Source: WTKD01 sp965243525
Lineage (GTDB): Bacteria; Spirochaetota; Spirochaetia; WTKD01
Assembly: GCA_965243525.1 (NCBI GenBank)
Contig: OZ251568.1
Location: 868,001 to 932,000 of the forward strand
Direction of reading: 5' to 3'
Length of the DNA: 64,000 bases
A program made the translations under genes and the position numbers. The notes under the pieces are model-generated. The model was given only the letters and a program-made list of their open reading frames with translations, did no database searches and was not told where the DNA came from. This document shows, one piece after another, positions 27,102 to 36,022 of this stretch (position 1 is its first letter; every line of letters starts with the position of its first letter).

Positions 27102-27602
27102 TTATGAAAAACGTACTTCATCGACCAAGGCATCAAAAAGAGCAAGCATATTTTCATTGGTTTCTCGAAGAAACCCAGCCATTCGCATCACGAGTTTTCG
27201 CATGATGATGATTCCCTCTTCTGGAAACCGCTGACACAACGAATCAAAATCAGTTTTCTCGATTCTATAAAATTGACTTTTTGAAATCGCAATGACCGTT
27301 GCCGATCGTTTTTCATTTCCAATCAGGGAAAATTCACCGATGGAGACTCCGGCGGCACTGTGCGCAGGCTTTAACGTAAACAAATCCCCCGAACGAGTTT
27401 TCTTATAGATTTCGATCAACCCAGAGATGCCTATATACATCCCCGTTTCTTCTCGCCCCTCCTGAATGATCATCATACCTTCTCGAAAAACAACCAATTT
27501 TGAATAAGCATAGAGTTGTTTTAAAAACGCTTCATTTTGCACGCAGGATTCAAGCAGTGGAACCGTTGCTATATGTACTTTAAATTCTTCGTGGTTCATC
27601 AT
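27102..27602 (-). CDS. Stand-alone cyclic-nucleotide-binding protein
   Basis: A 166-residue single-domain CNBD protein of the CRP/PKA-regulatory fold. The beta-roll has FREGMMIIQEGREETGMYIGISG, and the phosphate-binding cassette is IGEFSLIGNEKRSATV, with the Glu that contacts ribose and the Arg-Ser-Ala that contacts the cyclic phosphate all retained, so cNMP binding is likely. No DNA-binding helix-turn-helix or enzymatic domain follows; the C-terminal ~40 residues are helical. Its ATG overlaps the stop of the K+ channel gene by 3 bases, which strongly suggests partnership with that channel. Confidence 0.9.
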   Translation of the reverse strand: MMNHEEFKVHIATVPLLESCVQNEAFLKQLYAYSKLVVFREGMMIIQEGREETGMYIGISGLIEIYKKTRSGDLFTLKPAHSAAGVSIGEFSLIGNEKRSATVIAISKSQFYRIEKTDFDSLCQRFPEEGIIIMRKLVMRMAGFLRETNENMLALFDALVDEVRFS

Positions 27603-28738
27603 TTTCGCTCTATATACATTGCTCGTGAATATGGTTTTATGATATACGCATCTTCCGGCAGAAAAACTGGGGCATGCACCTTCAATTGGCGGGTTTGCAC
27701 GAGGTTATCGATGAGCTGTGTTGTGCTCGCTGTTTTCTGTGCTTCACGGATTGCGTTTAACTTCATACGTAGCGGATTGCCTGAATGCTCAAGGATACCC
27801 AACAAAATGCGGTTTTTCGCGTCAAACTGTGTTTTAAACGTGCCAAATGTCTGTGAGATGTACTCATTTGGAATGATTTCAGTACCAAAATGAGTCTCAG
27901 TATTCTGTGAAAGAAGATCAAGAAGTATATTACTTAATCCAATTGTATTTGAAACCCCTGCAAGAATGTCGCGGTTGAATTCCTGCAAAAAAATCACCTC
28001 ATCACAATAGGCCAATCGTACTTGATCATAGTATTGCGTTTCATAGAGTTCAGCGACGATATAGACACTCCGTGATATATTTCGTATCGCAAGAACCGTC
28101 ATCACAACACGAGAATCATGTTCTACGCTCAATGATTCACCCTCTGGCACAACGATTACCTTTCGGGCTTCGCCAACATTTGCTCGTTTGAGAATTTTAT
28201 CAGAAAATGTTTCCCCATGGATAAATCGTACATCTTGAAGATCAGGCAAACTATGCACCTCATCAAGTAATTTTGGGCTTATCGAACTGATAATTATACA
28301 ATTTCTTGCCGGGATTTCTTTGTTTTGAGACAAGACCCGCGAAATAAGAGCAGGCATTTCAGTTCCTCGCCAACCACAGATGACAATATGATCCTTCATC
28401 CAGTTTAAATTCATCAACCCCCTCCTGATTATATTTCTTCGCTCGACAAGTAGGGACGCAGCATATCCAGAAAAAACACTGGTCACCACTATTCCAACGA
28501 GCATGAGAACAGAAGCAATAATACGCCCTGTTCTAGTAGACGGAACAAGATCGCCATATCCGGTTGTAGTTAACGTAACAATTGACCACCATAATCCATC
28601 ACCGAAGGTCTGAAACATTCTGTTCTTTGGTGTTTCGAGAAGGATAATAAAAATACTCAAAATACAGATAAATACAATGAACAGAATACTAAGAAATACG
28701 CGAGAAGTTCTCACCCAAACAAGAAATCGTGACCACAT
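27599..28738 (-). CDS. Two-TM potassium channel with RCK (TrkA-N) domain
   Basis: A 379-residue channel. TM1 lies at residues ~12-34, a pore helix with selectivity filter TTTGYGD at 57-63, and TM2 at ~73-95 (IIASVLMLVGIVVTSVFSGYAA). After ERRNIIRRGLMNLNW comes an RCK Rossmann domain starting HIVICGWRGTEM, then VRFIHGETFSDKILKRANV and KVIVVPEGESLSVEHDSRVV. Such channels are tetrameric K+ channels gated by ligands on the cytoplasmic RCK ring. The C-terminal ~130 residues resemble RCK-C in part. The CNBD gene overlaps its 3' end, suggesting cyclic nucleotides as an additional signal. Confidence 0.92.
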   Translation of the reverse strand: MWSRFLVWVRTSRVFLSILFIVFICILSIFIILLETPKNRMFQTFGDGLWWSIVTLTTTGYGDLVPSTRTGRIIASVLMLVGIVVTSVFSGYAASLLVERRNIIRRGLMNLNWMKDHIVICGWRGTEMPALISRVLSQNKEIPARNCIIISSISPKLLDEVHSLPDLQDVRFIHGETFSDKILKRANVGEARKVIVVPEGESLSVEHDSRVVMTVLAIRNISRSVYIVAELYETQYYDQVRLAYCDEVIFLQEFNRDILAGVSNTIGLSNILLDLLSQNTETHFGTEIIPNEYISQTFGTFKTQFDAKNRILLGILEHSGNPLRMKLNAIREAQKTASTTQLIDNLVQTRQLKVHAPVFLPEDAYIIKPYSRAMYIERK

Positions 28739-28769
28739 ATGCTTTCCGCTGTTCTATGTTACGGGATAT

Positions 28770-28778
28770 TGGTATAAT
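28770..28778 (+). promoter_or_regulatory. Extended -10 promoter of the thioredoxin-fold gene
   Basis: TGGTATAAT (28770-28778), a consensus extended -10, with no good -35 upstream. It gives a leader of about 20 bases holding AGGAG (28794-28798), 6 bases before the ATG at 28805: the conventional arrangement, in contrast to the leaderless candidates. Confidence 0.6.
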
Positions 28779-28804
28779 TACTTAATACTAATTAGGAGCA
28801 CATT

Positions 28805-29386
28805 ATGGCGTTTACGTTGACAATAGGCAATTCTGCCCTTCCATTTGCCCTTCCTGCAACCGATGGAAAAACATATTCTCTTGAGGATTTTTCTGAGGCT
28901 AAGATTCTTGTTGTTTTCTTCACGTGTAATCACTGCCCCTATGTGCTTGGATCTGATGAAATCACCCGAGAGACTGCTTTGAAATTTCAAGGTCAAGGTG
29001 TGCAATTTGTTGCGATCAACAGTAATTCAAAAAACACGTACAAAGAAGACGATTTTGAACACATGGTCCTTCGCATGCAAGAGTACAAATTTCCATGGAC
29101 TTATCTATACGATGAATCACAGGATATTGCTCGCACCTATGGCGCATTGCGAACTCCTCATTTTTTTGTGTTTTCACAAGATCGCAGACTTGCGTATACC
29201 GGGCGGGCACTTGATAATCCTCGAAACGGAAATGAGGCGACGGAAAATACGCTGGACCTCGTGCTCTCTGACATTGTTCAGGGAAAATCACCGAGAATAC
29301 AACTTACAAACCCAATTGGGTGCAACGTAAAATGGGATGGCCAACACCACCATTGGATGCCACCAGAGGCCTGTGATCTCGTATAG
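28805..29386 (+). CDS. Thioredoxin-fold (AhpC/TSA-type) redox protein
   Basis: A 193-residue redoxin domain protein. The N-terminal LPFALPATDGKTYSLEDF is the peroxiredoxin-like entry, and the active site is FFTCNHCPYVLG, a CxxC motif characteristic of the thioredoxin family subgroup with CNHCPYV. RTPHFFVFSQDRRLAYTGR contains the conserved cis-Pro region. No signal peptide is seen, so it is cytoplasmic; a disulfide-reductase or peroxidase-like role is likely, with the partner unknown. AGGAG lies 6 bases before the ATG. The GltS-like transporter gene starts 5 bases after the stop. Confidence 0.87.
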   Translation: MAFTLTIGNSALPFALPATDGKTYSLEDFSEAKILVVFFTCNHCPYVLGSDEITRETALKFQGQGVQFVAINSNSKNTYKEDDFEHMVLRMQEYKFPWTYLYDESQDIARTYGALRTPHFFVFSQDRRLAYTGRALDNPRNGNEATENTLDLVLSDIVQGKSPRIQLTNPIGCNVKWDGQHHHWMPPEACDLV

Positions 29387-29391
29387 CGATT

Positions 29392-30798
29392 ATGAATTGG
29401 ACATGGCTAGTTGACCTTGGTCTGTTAAGCCTTGCAATACTCTTTGCAAGCATCCTTCGAAAATGGATCCCAATACTCCGCACCCTCAGAGTGCCAATAG
29501 CATTACTTGCAGGATTCCTCTTATTGCCAATTTATGAACTAGCAGGGTTTTCAAGGAATGTTCTTGAAGCAATAACCTTTCACTGTTTCAACCTTTCGTT
29601 CATAGCAATAATACTTCGGAAACCACAAAAATTTGGCACACAGGTCTTGGCGAACACCACCGCTGTGTTCATGCAATATGCCCTGCAAGGATTTTTTGGA
29701 CTCTGCCTCACCTATCTCTTGGCAAGTACCTTGTTTCCCAATCTATCCCTTGGTTTTGGGTTATTGCTTCCGCTTGGATTTGCCCTTGGCCCCGGTCCAG
29801 CATTCAGCCTTGGAAAAACCTTTGAGCTACTTGGATTCCAATCAGCAGCAACTCTGGGGGTCTTCATGGCTTCTGTGGGGTATCTTGTCGCTTCAATTAT
29901 CGGAATCATTCTGATCTATTGGGCACGCAAAAAAAATCTCCTATCTTCCTTGGGGGTGAACAACTCTCCGCCTGATGCTGATCCCGTCCATACGAACAGA
30001 GAAAAGATCAAACAACGCAACGATCATCAATCAAATGCATCCGCACAAGAAAATACTGCACTCGATATACTAACGCTCCATAGCGCCTTGGTGCTCTTCG
30101 TATACGTGGTAACCTATCTATTTTTACAAGGCCTCACCTCCCTAATGCAGGCGAGCAATATCCCTGCACTAGCTCAACTCGCAGAGACCCTGTGGGGATT
30201 GACCTTCTTGTTTTCAGCATTATGGGCGTTGATTATTCGGAGTATACTGCAACTCTTTCGCGTGACTCCTGTGTTTAACAACCAGTATTTTACGCGGATT
30301 AACGGATTAACGATGGATTTTGTCATAGTTGTTGCAGTAGCAAGCATATCCTTTTCGGTTATCGCAGAGTATTGGCTGAGTCTAACCTTATTGTCGATCC
30401 TAGGAATATTGATAGTCATTATCCCTCTGCTCTGGATGTGCAGTCGCTTGTTTAAAGATCATATTTTTCCACGTACCTTGGTCATTTTTGGAGTTTCTTC
30501 AGGCACCTTATCGATAGCCCTGGCCTTGCTACGCATCGTGGATCCTGGATTTAAAACCCCTGTGGCAAGTGATTATATGTATTCAATGGGGTTCAATTTC
30601 TTGTTCTCAATACCATTCATTCTTTCACTCAACACCGCGATTCAATCACGTATCGGCGGAGATACCCAAGGGTTTTTTATTATGCTTGGCGTTTGCGCCT
30701 GTTATGCTATCACCTGTTTCATCTTATTTCGCATCCTTGCAGGCAAGCGAACATTCCATCGCCCAAATCAAATATGGTATACCGGTACGCGATTATAA
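29392..30798 (+). CDS. Sodium/glutamate symporter (GltS)-like transporter
   Basis: A 468-residue polytopic membrane protein with about ten hydrophobic helices. The hairpin LLPLGFALGPGPAFSLGKTFE fits the first re-entrant loop of GltS (usual GFxxGHGTAAxxGxxF), and a long hydrophilic loop follows at residues ~185-225. GltS proteins take up glutamate with Na+. The replacement of GHGT by GPGP suggests a divergent member, so the substrate is unsure. It follows the thioredoxin-fold gene in one transcription unit. The 122 bases after it, up to the convergent cdd, hold no recognisable terminator. Confidence 0.75.
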   Translation: MNWTWLVDLGLLSLAILFASILRKWIPILRTLRVPIALLAGFLLLPIYELAGFSRNVLEAITFHCFNLSFIAIILRKPQKFGTQVLANTTAVFMQYALQGFFGLCLTYLLASTLFPNLSLGFGLLLPLGFALGPGPAFSLGKTFELLGFQSAATLGVFMASVGYLVASIIGIILIYWARKKNLLSSLGVNNSPPDADPVHTNREKIKQRNDHQSNASAQENTALDILTLHSALVLFVYVVTYLFLQGLTSLMQASNIPALAQLAETLWGLTFLFSALWALIIRSILQLFRVTPVFNNQYFTRINGLTMDFVIVVAVASISFSVIAEYWLSLTLLSILGILIVIIPLLWMCSRLFKDHIFPRTLVIFGVSSGTLSIALALLRIVDPGFKTPVASDYMYSMGFNFLFSIPFILSLNTAIQSRIGGDTQGFFIMLGVCACYAITCFILFRILAGKRTFHRPNQIWYTGTRL

Positions 30799-30920
30799 TT
30801 ACGAAAACGCATCTTTTTTAAAGTATTTCACACAGATATCTGACAACACGGAGCCGCTCACTGAATACAAATTAATGAGGTCTCGTCTGTATCGTCTATG
30901 TACAGAAATGATTGTTGGGA

Positions 30921-31337
30921 TTATTTGCTGTCTTTTCCAACAAAATGGGTAAAAGGATGCGGGAGTAAATCGGAAAATCGGTAGCTCACCAATGTTCCAG
31001 GGGTTCCTATCAAATGGACAAATGTATTTTCGTCGGAAAACTCAGCAAGGCATTGCAGGCATACTGCACAGGGAACAGCCGGCTCGTCCGCATGGGTCGC
31101 CACAATGACATAGCGAATTGGCGTATGTTCACCACCGGTTACCCCTTTGCACAATGCAGATCTTTCAGCACAAATCGATGCGCCATAACTTGCATTTTCA
31201 ACATTCACACCAGTATAGTAATTGTCGCTGTTTCTAAATCGAACCAGCGCTCCTACTTTAAACAAGGAATAAGGCGCATAGGCATTCTGTCGCACCTGTT
31301 GCACTATGGCAATATCGCTCTGAATTACTTCTTCCAT
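30921..31337 (-). CDS. cdd: Cytidine deaminase
   Basis: A 138-residue homotetrameric-type cytidine deaminase, converting cytidine and deoxycytidine to uridine forms for pyrimidine salvage. It retains AYAPYSLFKVGALV, VENASYGASICAERSAL (the CAE active site with zinc Cys and proton-shuttle Glu) and PCAVCLQCLAEF (PCxxC zinc cysteines; Leu where most have Arg). The ATG at 31337 lies inside the 3' end of dapL, overlapping it by 13 bases, so both are on one transcript. Length is normal for the family. Confidence 0.94.
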   Translation of the reverse strand: MEEVIQSDIAIVQQVRQNAYAPYSLFKVGALVRFRNSDNYYTGVNVENASYGASICAERSALCKGVTGGEHTPIRYVIVATHADEPAVPCAVCLQCLAEFSDENTFVHLIGTPGTLVSYRFSDLLPHPFTHFVGKDSK

Positions 31338-32563
31338 GTCTGTAACAAAATACTTCGAAGGCGTTGCACCGCATTGATAACCTTTTCTCGCTGCGCAAAA
31401 GCACTGATGCGAAAATGGTCTGCTCCTGCAGCACCAAAGCCAATGCCAGGAGTTACCACAACCTGTGCATGATGCAAAAACAAATCAAAACATTCCCAAC
31501 TATCCCGTTGTGCGTTTACCCATATATAGGGAGCATTAATGCCTCCTATGAATTCCAGAGAGCTCTCTTCAAGTAATGCCCGAATAATTGTTGCATTTTT
31601 TAGATAATAATCGGTGAGCTCGCGAATTTGCGCCTGCCCTTGCGGCGTAAACATAGCAGCTGCCGCCCTCTGTACAGGATAGGCAACCCCATTAAACTTG
31701 GTGCTCTGTCGACGAAACCATAAATCGCGTAAGCTATAGGTATTCCCAGCAGCATCGTATCCAAGAACGGTTTTTGGAATTACCGTGTATGCACAACGAA
31801 CTCCGGTAAAACCAGCTGATTTCGAAAGACTATTGCATTCAATTGCACAGAATTTTGCGCGAGGAATTTCATAGATCGTTCGCGGCATGTCTGTATTTCG
31901 AATAAACGATTCATAGGCCGCATCGTAGATAATCACTGCCTTGTGTTCAATGGCATAGTCAACAAGTGCCGCTAATTCTTCACGAGTGGCAACCGCTCCG
32001 GTAGGATTATTCGGTGAACAGACATACAGAACATCAACTCGCTGATCAGGAACAAGAAATCGATACCCATGTGCTGCATCCAATGGCGTATACACCGCCC
32101 CAGTGTATCGCTTGCCATCCCATTCTTGCGTTCGTCCTGCTATAACATTTGAATCGATATACACCGGATACACCGGGTCGTTCATGCCAATGGTGCATGT
32201 AGACGAAAACAGTTCCTGTATATTTGCAACATCACTTTTTGCACCATCGCTGATGAAAATTTCATCAGGATCAATATCTATATTTCTTGAACCATAATGC
32301 ACCGCTGCAATGCTTTCTCGCAAAAACAAATAACCTTGCTCCGGGCCATACCCATGAAATGTTTCCGAACTGGCAAGTTCCTTGCTCGCCTCAACCATCG
32401 CATCACTTGCAAGGCTCGATATCCCCTGGGTTACGTCGCCAATGCCCAGACTAATAACATCAGCAGCGTCGGCATTTGCAGCAAATTGATCAACTCGTTC
32501 TGCTATACGCGAAAATAGGTATGAATCGGTTAATGTAGTAAAATGACTATTAATGAGTGCCAT
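31325..32563 (-). CDS. dapL: LL-diaminopimelate aminotransferase
   Basis: A fold-type I PLP aminotransferase of 412 residues converting tetrahydrodipicolinate directly to LL-diaminopimelate, the one-step DAP route found in plants, Chlamydia and spirochaetes. Signature blocks include SLGIGDVTQ, FHGYGPEQGYLFLRE, the cofactor segment VCSPNNPTGA, IIYDAAYESFI and the PLP-lysine motif NSLSKSAGFTGVRCAY. The product feeds MurE and lysine. The ATG at 32563 has GAGGA about 9 bases upstream and a near-consensus promoter at 32593-32621. Confidence 0.96.
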   Translation of the reverse strand: MALINSHFTTLTDSYLFSRIAERVDQFAANADAADVISLGIGDVTQGISSLASDAMVEASKELASSETFHGYGPEQGYLFLRESIAAVHYGSRNIDIDPDEIFISDGAKSDVANIQELFSSTCTIGMNDPVYPVYIDSNVIAGRTQEWDGKRYTGAVYTPLDAAHGYRFLVPDQRVDVLYVCSPNNPTGAVATREELAALVDYAIEHKAVIIYDAAYESFIRNTDMPRTIYEIPRAKFCAIECNSLSKSAGFTGVRCAYTVIPKTVLGYDAAGNTYSLRDLWFRRQSTKFNGVAYPVQRAAAAMFTPQGQAQIRELTDYYLKNATIIRALLEESSLEFIGGINAPYIWVNAQRDSWECFDLFLHHAQVVVTPGIGFGAAGADHFRISAFAQREKVINAVQRLRSILLQTWKK

Positions 32564-32592
32564 GGTGTAGATTCCTCAAGTGAGTAGCCTAT

Positions 32593-32621
32593 ATTCTAGC
32601 TTTCTGCTCAAAAAATGTCAT
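32593..32621 (-). promoter_or_regulatory. Promoter of dapL-cdd
   Basis: On the minus strand: ATGACA (32616-32621), 17 bases and TAGAAT (32593-32598), each five of six to consensus, with a leader of about 25 bases holding GAGGA before the dapL ATG. Confidence 0.6.
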
Positions 32622-32671
32622 CTAGAGAATCGACAAACGAGACATCACTGGGTATTAAAACCTCGCGATGG

Positions 32672-33889
32672 CTATGATTGTGAATCATCGTGTGGATTAG
32701 GATCACCGTATAAATAGAGCGTGCGAGCAGGTTGCAACAACGTGTCACCGTATCTATTTTTTATGCTGAACACCGTTTTATCAAGTTTCTGCTGGGTGAT
32801 CGCATGGGGATGTTCAAAAAAATCTTCCAATAGTTGTGCCTCACTTTGCAGTTTTTTCACTCCTATCCCGAGCAGGCGTATGGGAGTGATCTGCGACCAT
32901 CGATCTTTGAACAATTGTACTCCATAATCATAGATCCGATGCGTATACAATTTTTCTGGTTCTATCTTTTTTTGCGTTGTAAACGTTGAAAAATCTTTAA
33001 ATCGGACCTTAAGCACAACCACCGAAGCGATATAATGATAAAAATCAAGTCGTGCCGCAAGTTTTTGTGCTATATCGAGAAGCCCTGCCTTGATTTCATC
33101 CCAAGTCGCCAGATCACGAGGAAAGGTTTCTTCACAGCTCATGGATTGTTCACGAGGCTTTTTCATAAAAGATTGTGGATCCTCCCCATTGAGGATCTTT
33201 GTTAGATAGTTTGCATGGCTTTTTCCCAAAATCGCACGAAGATTTTGCAATGGAGTTTTCTTTAGCGTTTCTATACTGGTGATTTGAAAGAATTGCAATC
33301 GCTCAAGACTTTTTTTTCCCAGACCCCATATCTTTTCAAGGGGAATCGAAGCGATAAATGCAGCCTCCTGCTGCGGTTCTATGTGCACAAATCCATGGGG
33401 TTTCTTGTGATCAGACGCAATCTTTGCAAAATAATGTGATGATGCAAGTCCTATGGAACAAGACAGCCCATATTGAGTCATCAGCTCTTTTTGCATAGTC
33501 ATCAACAGAGCGGGCAAATTGTCGTATATATAGCGAGTATGTCGGAAGTCAAGAAAGGCCTCATCGATAGACATTTGCTCAACGATTGGAGCATAACGAT
33601 GAAAAAAATCCATGACCTCTCGTGAAGTGCGTCGATATTCGTCGAGTCGAGCTATCTTAAACACCGCAGATGGACACAGAGCACGCGCCTGTTTCAATGC
33701 CATTCCGGCATGAACTCCTTTTTCTCGCACTTCATAGGAGCAAGAGGTCACAACTGAGCGGTTTTCTAAAGATCCTCCTACAATGACCGGGCGTCCAATC
33801 AAAGAAGGGTCATCGCGCTGTTCTACTGCAACGAAATACGCATCAAGATCGATATGTGCGATTTCACTCCGTTGCTGTGTCATACACAT
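32672..33889 (-). CDS. dinB: DNA polymerase IV (Y family)
   Basis: A 405-residue Y-family translesion polymerase. Catalytic motifs: IAHIDLDAYFVAVEQ (first Asp), SCSYEVREKGVHAGM, and MSIDEAFLDF with the SxDE catalytic acids. A helix-hairpin-helix thumb follows (IPLEKIWGLGKKSLERL), then the little-finger domain with RLLGIGVKKL. No beta-clamp-binding motif is obvious at the extreme C-terminus. The ATG at 33889 overlaps the upstream membrane-protein gene by 26 bases, so it appears to be the last gene of the hflK operon rather than an independent SOS gene; I see no LexA-box candidate. Confidence 0.95.
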   Translation of the reverse strand: MCMTQQRSEIAHIDLDAYFVAVEQRDDPSLIGRPVIVGGSLENRSVVTSCSYEVREKGVHAGMALKQARALCPSAVFKIARLDEYRRTSREVMDFFHRYAPIVEQMSIDEAFLDFRHTRYIYDNLPALLMTMQKELMTQYGLSCSIGLASSHYFAKIASDHKKPHGFVHIEPQQEAAFIASIPLEKIWGLGKKSLERLQFFQITSIETLKKTPLQNLRAILGKSHANYLTKILNGEDPQSFMKKPREQSMSCEETFPRDLATWDEIKAGLLDIAQKLAARLDFYHYIASVVVLKVRFKDFSTFTTQKKIEPEKLYTHRIYDYGVQLFKDRWSQITPIRLLGIGVKKLQSEAQLLEDFFEHPHAITQQKLDKTVFSIKNRYGDTLLQPARTLYLYGDPNPHDDSQS

Positions 33890-35984
33890 ACTCTGTTATT
33901 GCATGAACGTTGAGGTTTTTGACGTCTGAAAATGCCATTCCATCATTTGGAAATTGCAGGGCAACGCGAAGCTCGGGTTGCGTTTGTCCGCTAACCACTA
34001 TCACTGCATCTGCACTTGGCGGCGCAAACTGTTTTGCAACAACAAACTCCCTTGTTTCTGCTCCAATTGGTTGATCACTGAACCAGGTGGTTGTTTGTGG
34101 AACAATTCGATTGGGCGAGTACGTAGTTATCTCCACCCTCGAGGGAGCTTGCAGTGTGGTATACGCGACTTGAAATCGGAATACTGGCACTGTGTGATTC
34201 TCTGCAATCGATATGCTCACATCAGCATCGGTATAGGGCAGCAAAAACTCTTCATATTTCGCTCCCTTTGCATAAAACACTCTATCGCCGTAATGAAGCA
34301 CGTAAGGCGACACTGTTTCTGGACGGGAAATAGCCACCATGCGTTCTTTCTTTTGAATATCGATGCGTTCAACGAGGTCAATGGAGGTCGTCACAGGGCG
34401 AAAGGCCATTATACCGATAAAAACTATTGCAGTAACAAGGAAAACAAAACTACACCCATACGAAACATAGAGTCGTTTTCGACAAAGCAACAGTTCACAT
34501 CGAGCAAGCATACAAAAATAGGGGAAGATCAACACAGCGAACACAAGGTTTCCCAAAAATACATCGTTGAGAAATGTGTCGATCAACGCCTCAACGTGAA
34601 TATATCGTACCAGCACAACATCAACGAGAATAAGTATGCTCGCTATTAGCAAAAACAAGACTTTAAACGCAACTCGTCGGGAAACGGAAAATACATAACA
34701 ACATACAAAAATCAATGTGCTGTGCAAGATAAACGATAAACTCACGACAGGAAGCAAAACCATATTCACCATTACCCAAAACAGGGCAAAAATCGTAAGG
34801 AATCGATTTGCTCGATGAATTTGAAATATGCGTACCGAAATGGGATATATCAGATAAATCATTCCAAGTGATAAGCTAATCTTCACGATCAATGCTGAAA
34901 GATAATCGCTGTCTGGTTTGAAGGCAAAGAGGAGTGCTACAACTCCATACCCCACGCCTACCGCAAGGATCAACAACCCCGTAAACACAAGAAATTGCCT
35001 CCAGTGACGTATAAGTAATACGATATAGCGATCAAAGCCTTTTCGCGCAAATACCAATAAAAACAAAAAGAATCCTAATATAGAAAGGCTGATGAGATAC
35101 AACTGGATTTCTGTTAAAAATATTGGATTACCCAACCCATACTGAAGTGTTAAAAACTGTGTTTGCCAATCAACTCGACGAATTTCTTTTTCAAGGGTCA
35201 TCCCTTGGGAGGTATTTGCAATAAGTCGAGCGAGGGAATCGATGTTTTGCTGTACACCCTCCTCCTTCTGATCATTTGCTCTGTTTAATGCAGATTGGTG
35301 GGTCCCCAATCGGTCATTCTGATCGCCGGCAAACACAACGGCTGGTATATCTTGGGATAATAACGCTGATGTAATTGATTCATCGCGAAACAATTCCCTG
35401 TTGATCGCCTCAAGCAACCGCGATCCTTGATAAATGATAGGAATATCATCTGTATTTGCATCCCGAATGGTTGTAAACAGATACCGCGGGCTCATAAGCG
35501 GCCTTCCTGATTGGAGAATTAACGGATCGGTGCCTATTGATTCATCAATTAAAATCAAGGGAGTGCCCTGAGGCAAGCGCTGTATTGTTTCTTGTAGCAA
35601 TGCAAATGTGGTATCCTGTTCGAATGTTGCCTGCAATACTATAGCAAATTGAGGGTCATCACTTTCTTCACGTAATTGAAGCAATTGCTCAAAGAGAGCA
35701 AGCAGGGCCGGATCTGCACGCAGAGGAAGAATAACACAGATTTTTGCTTTCTGAGCGCCAATAAGATAGTTTTCGTATTGATCGCCAGCGTCTACCGTTA
35801 GCAGATTGTAGGCTGTGTTTTTCTCCACAAGAAGGTTGCGAATATACTCATGGGCAATGTGCACCGAATGCCCAGAAGCATTGTCTGCAAGAAATGCTTT
35901 GGCTTCCTCATACATCGTTGCCGGTTCTGCCAGAAGGTTTATTCCGGCCAAAGAGATAAGAATACCGTATAGCCATCTAGTCAT
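33864..35984 (-). CDS. Large membrane protein with an M28/GPAA1-like N-terminal domain
   Basis: A 706-residue protein, not confidently assigned. A signal peptide or anchor (WLYGILISLAGINLLAEP) is followed by an exported domain of ~270 residues, about eight membrane helices (~285-515), then a ~190-residue beta-rich exported C-terminal domain. The first domain recalls M28 peptidases and the GPAA1 family: QYENYLIGAQ, then VILPLRADPALLALFE, then DIPAVVFAGDQNDRLGTHQ. Metal ligands typical of active M28 enzymes are not evident, so it is probably not a working peptidase. It lies between ddl and dinB, 38 bases after ddl, in the envelope operon. Confidence 0.6.
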   Translation of the reverse strand: MTRWLYGILISLAGINLLAEPATMYEEAKAFLADNASGHSVHIAHEYIRNLLVEKNTAYNLLTVDAGDQYENYLIGAQKAKICVILPLRADPALLALFEQLLQLREESDDPQFAIVLQATFEQDTTFALLQETIQRLPQGTPLILIDESIGTDPLILQSGRPLMSPRYLFTTIRDANTDDIPIIYQGSRLLEAINRELFRDESITSALLSQDIPAVVFAGDQNDRLGTHQSALNRANDQKEEGVQQNIDSLARLIANTSQGMTLEKEIRRVDWQTQFLTLQYGLGNPIFLTEIQLYLISLSILGFFLFLLVFARKGFDRYIVLLIRHWRQFLVFTGLLILAVGVGYGVVALLFAFKPDSDYLSALIVKISLSLGMIYLIYPISVRIFQIHRANRFLTIFALFWVMVNMVLLPVVSLSFILHSTLIFVCCYVFSVSRRVAFKVLFLLIASILILVDVVLVRYIHVEALIDTFLNDVFLGNLVFAVLIFPYFCMLARCELLLCRKRLYVSYGCSFVFLVTAIVFIGIMAFRPVTTSIDLVERIDIQKKERMVAISRPETVSPYVLHYGDRVFYAKGAKYEEFLLPYTDADVSISIAENHTVPVFRFQVAYTTLQAPSRVEITTYSPNRIVPQTTTWFSDQPIGAETREFVVAKQFAPPSADAVIVVSGQTQPELRVALQFPNDGMAFSDVKNLNVHAITEYVYDTATE

Positions 35985-36022
35985 TTTGCTATTCTCGAAA
36001 CATTCTTCCTGTCCACATCGTT

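Noticed and set aside
30569..30952. A 127-codon frame overlapping the end of the GltS-like gene and the intergenic region
   Set aside because: It runs in another frame of the transporter for most of its length and has no recognisable domain or ribosome binding site.
32570..32671. LexA/SOS box near dinB
   Set aside because: No recognisable SOS operator is present; dinB overlaps the upstream gene and appears to be read from the long operon.
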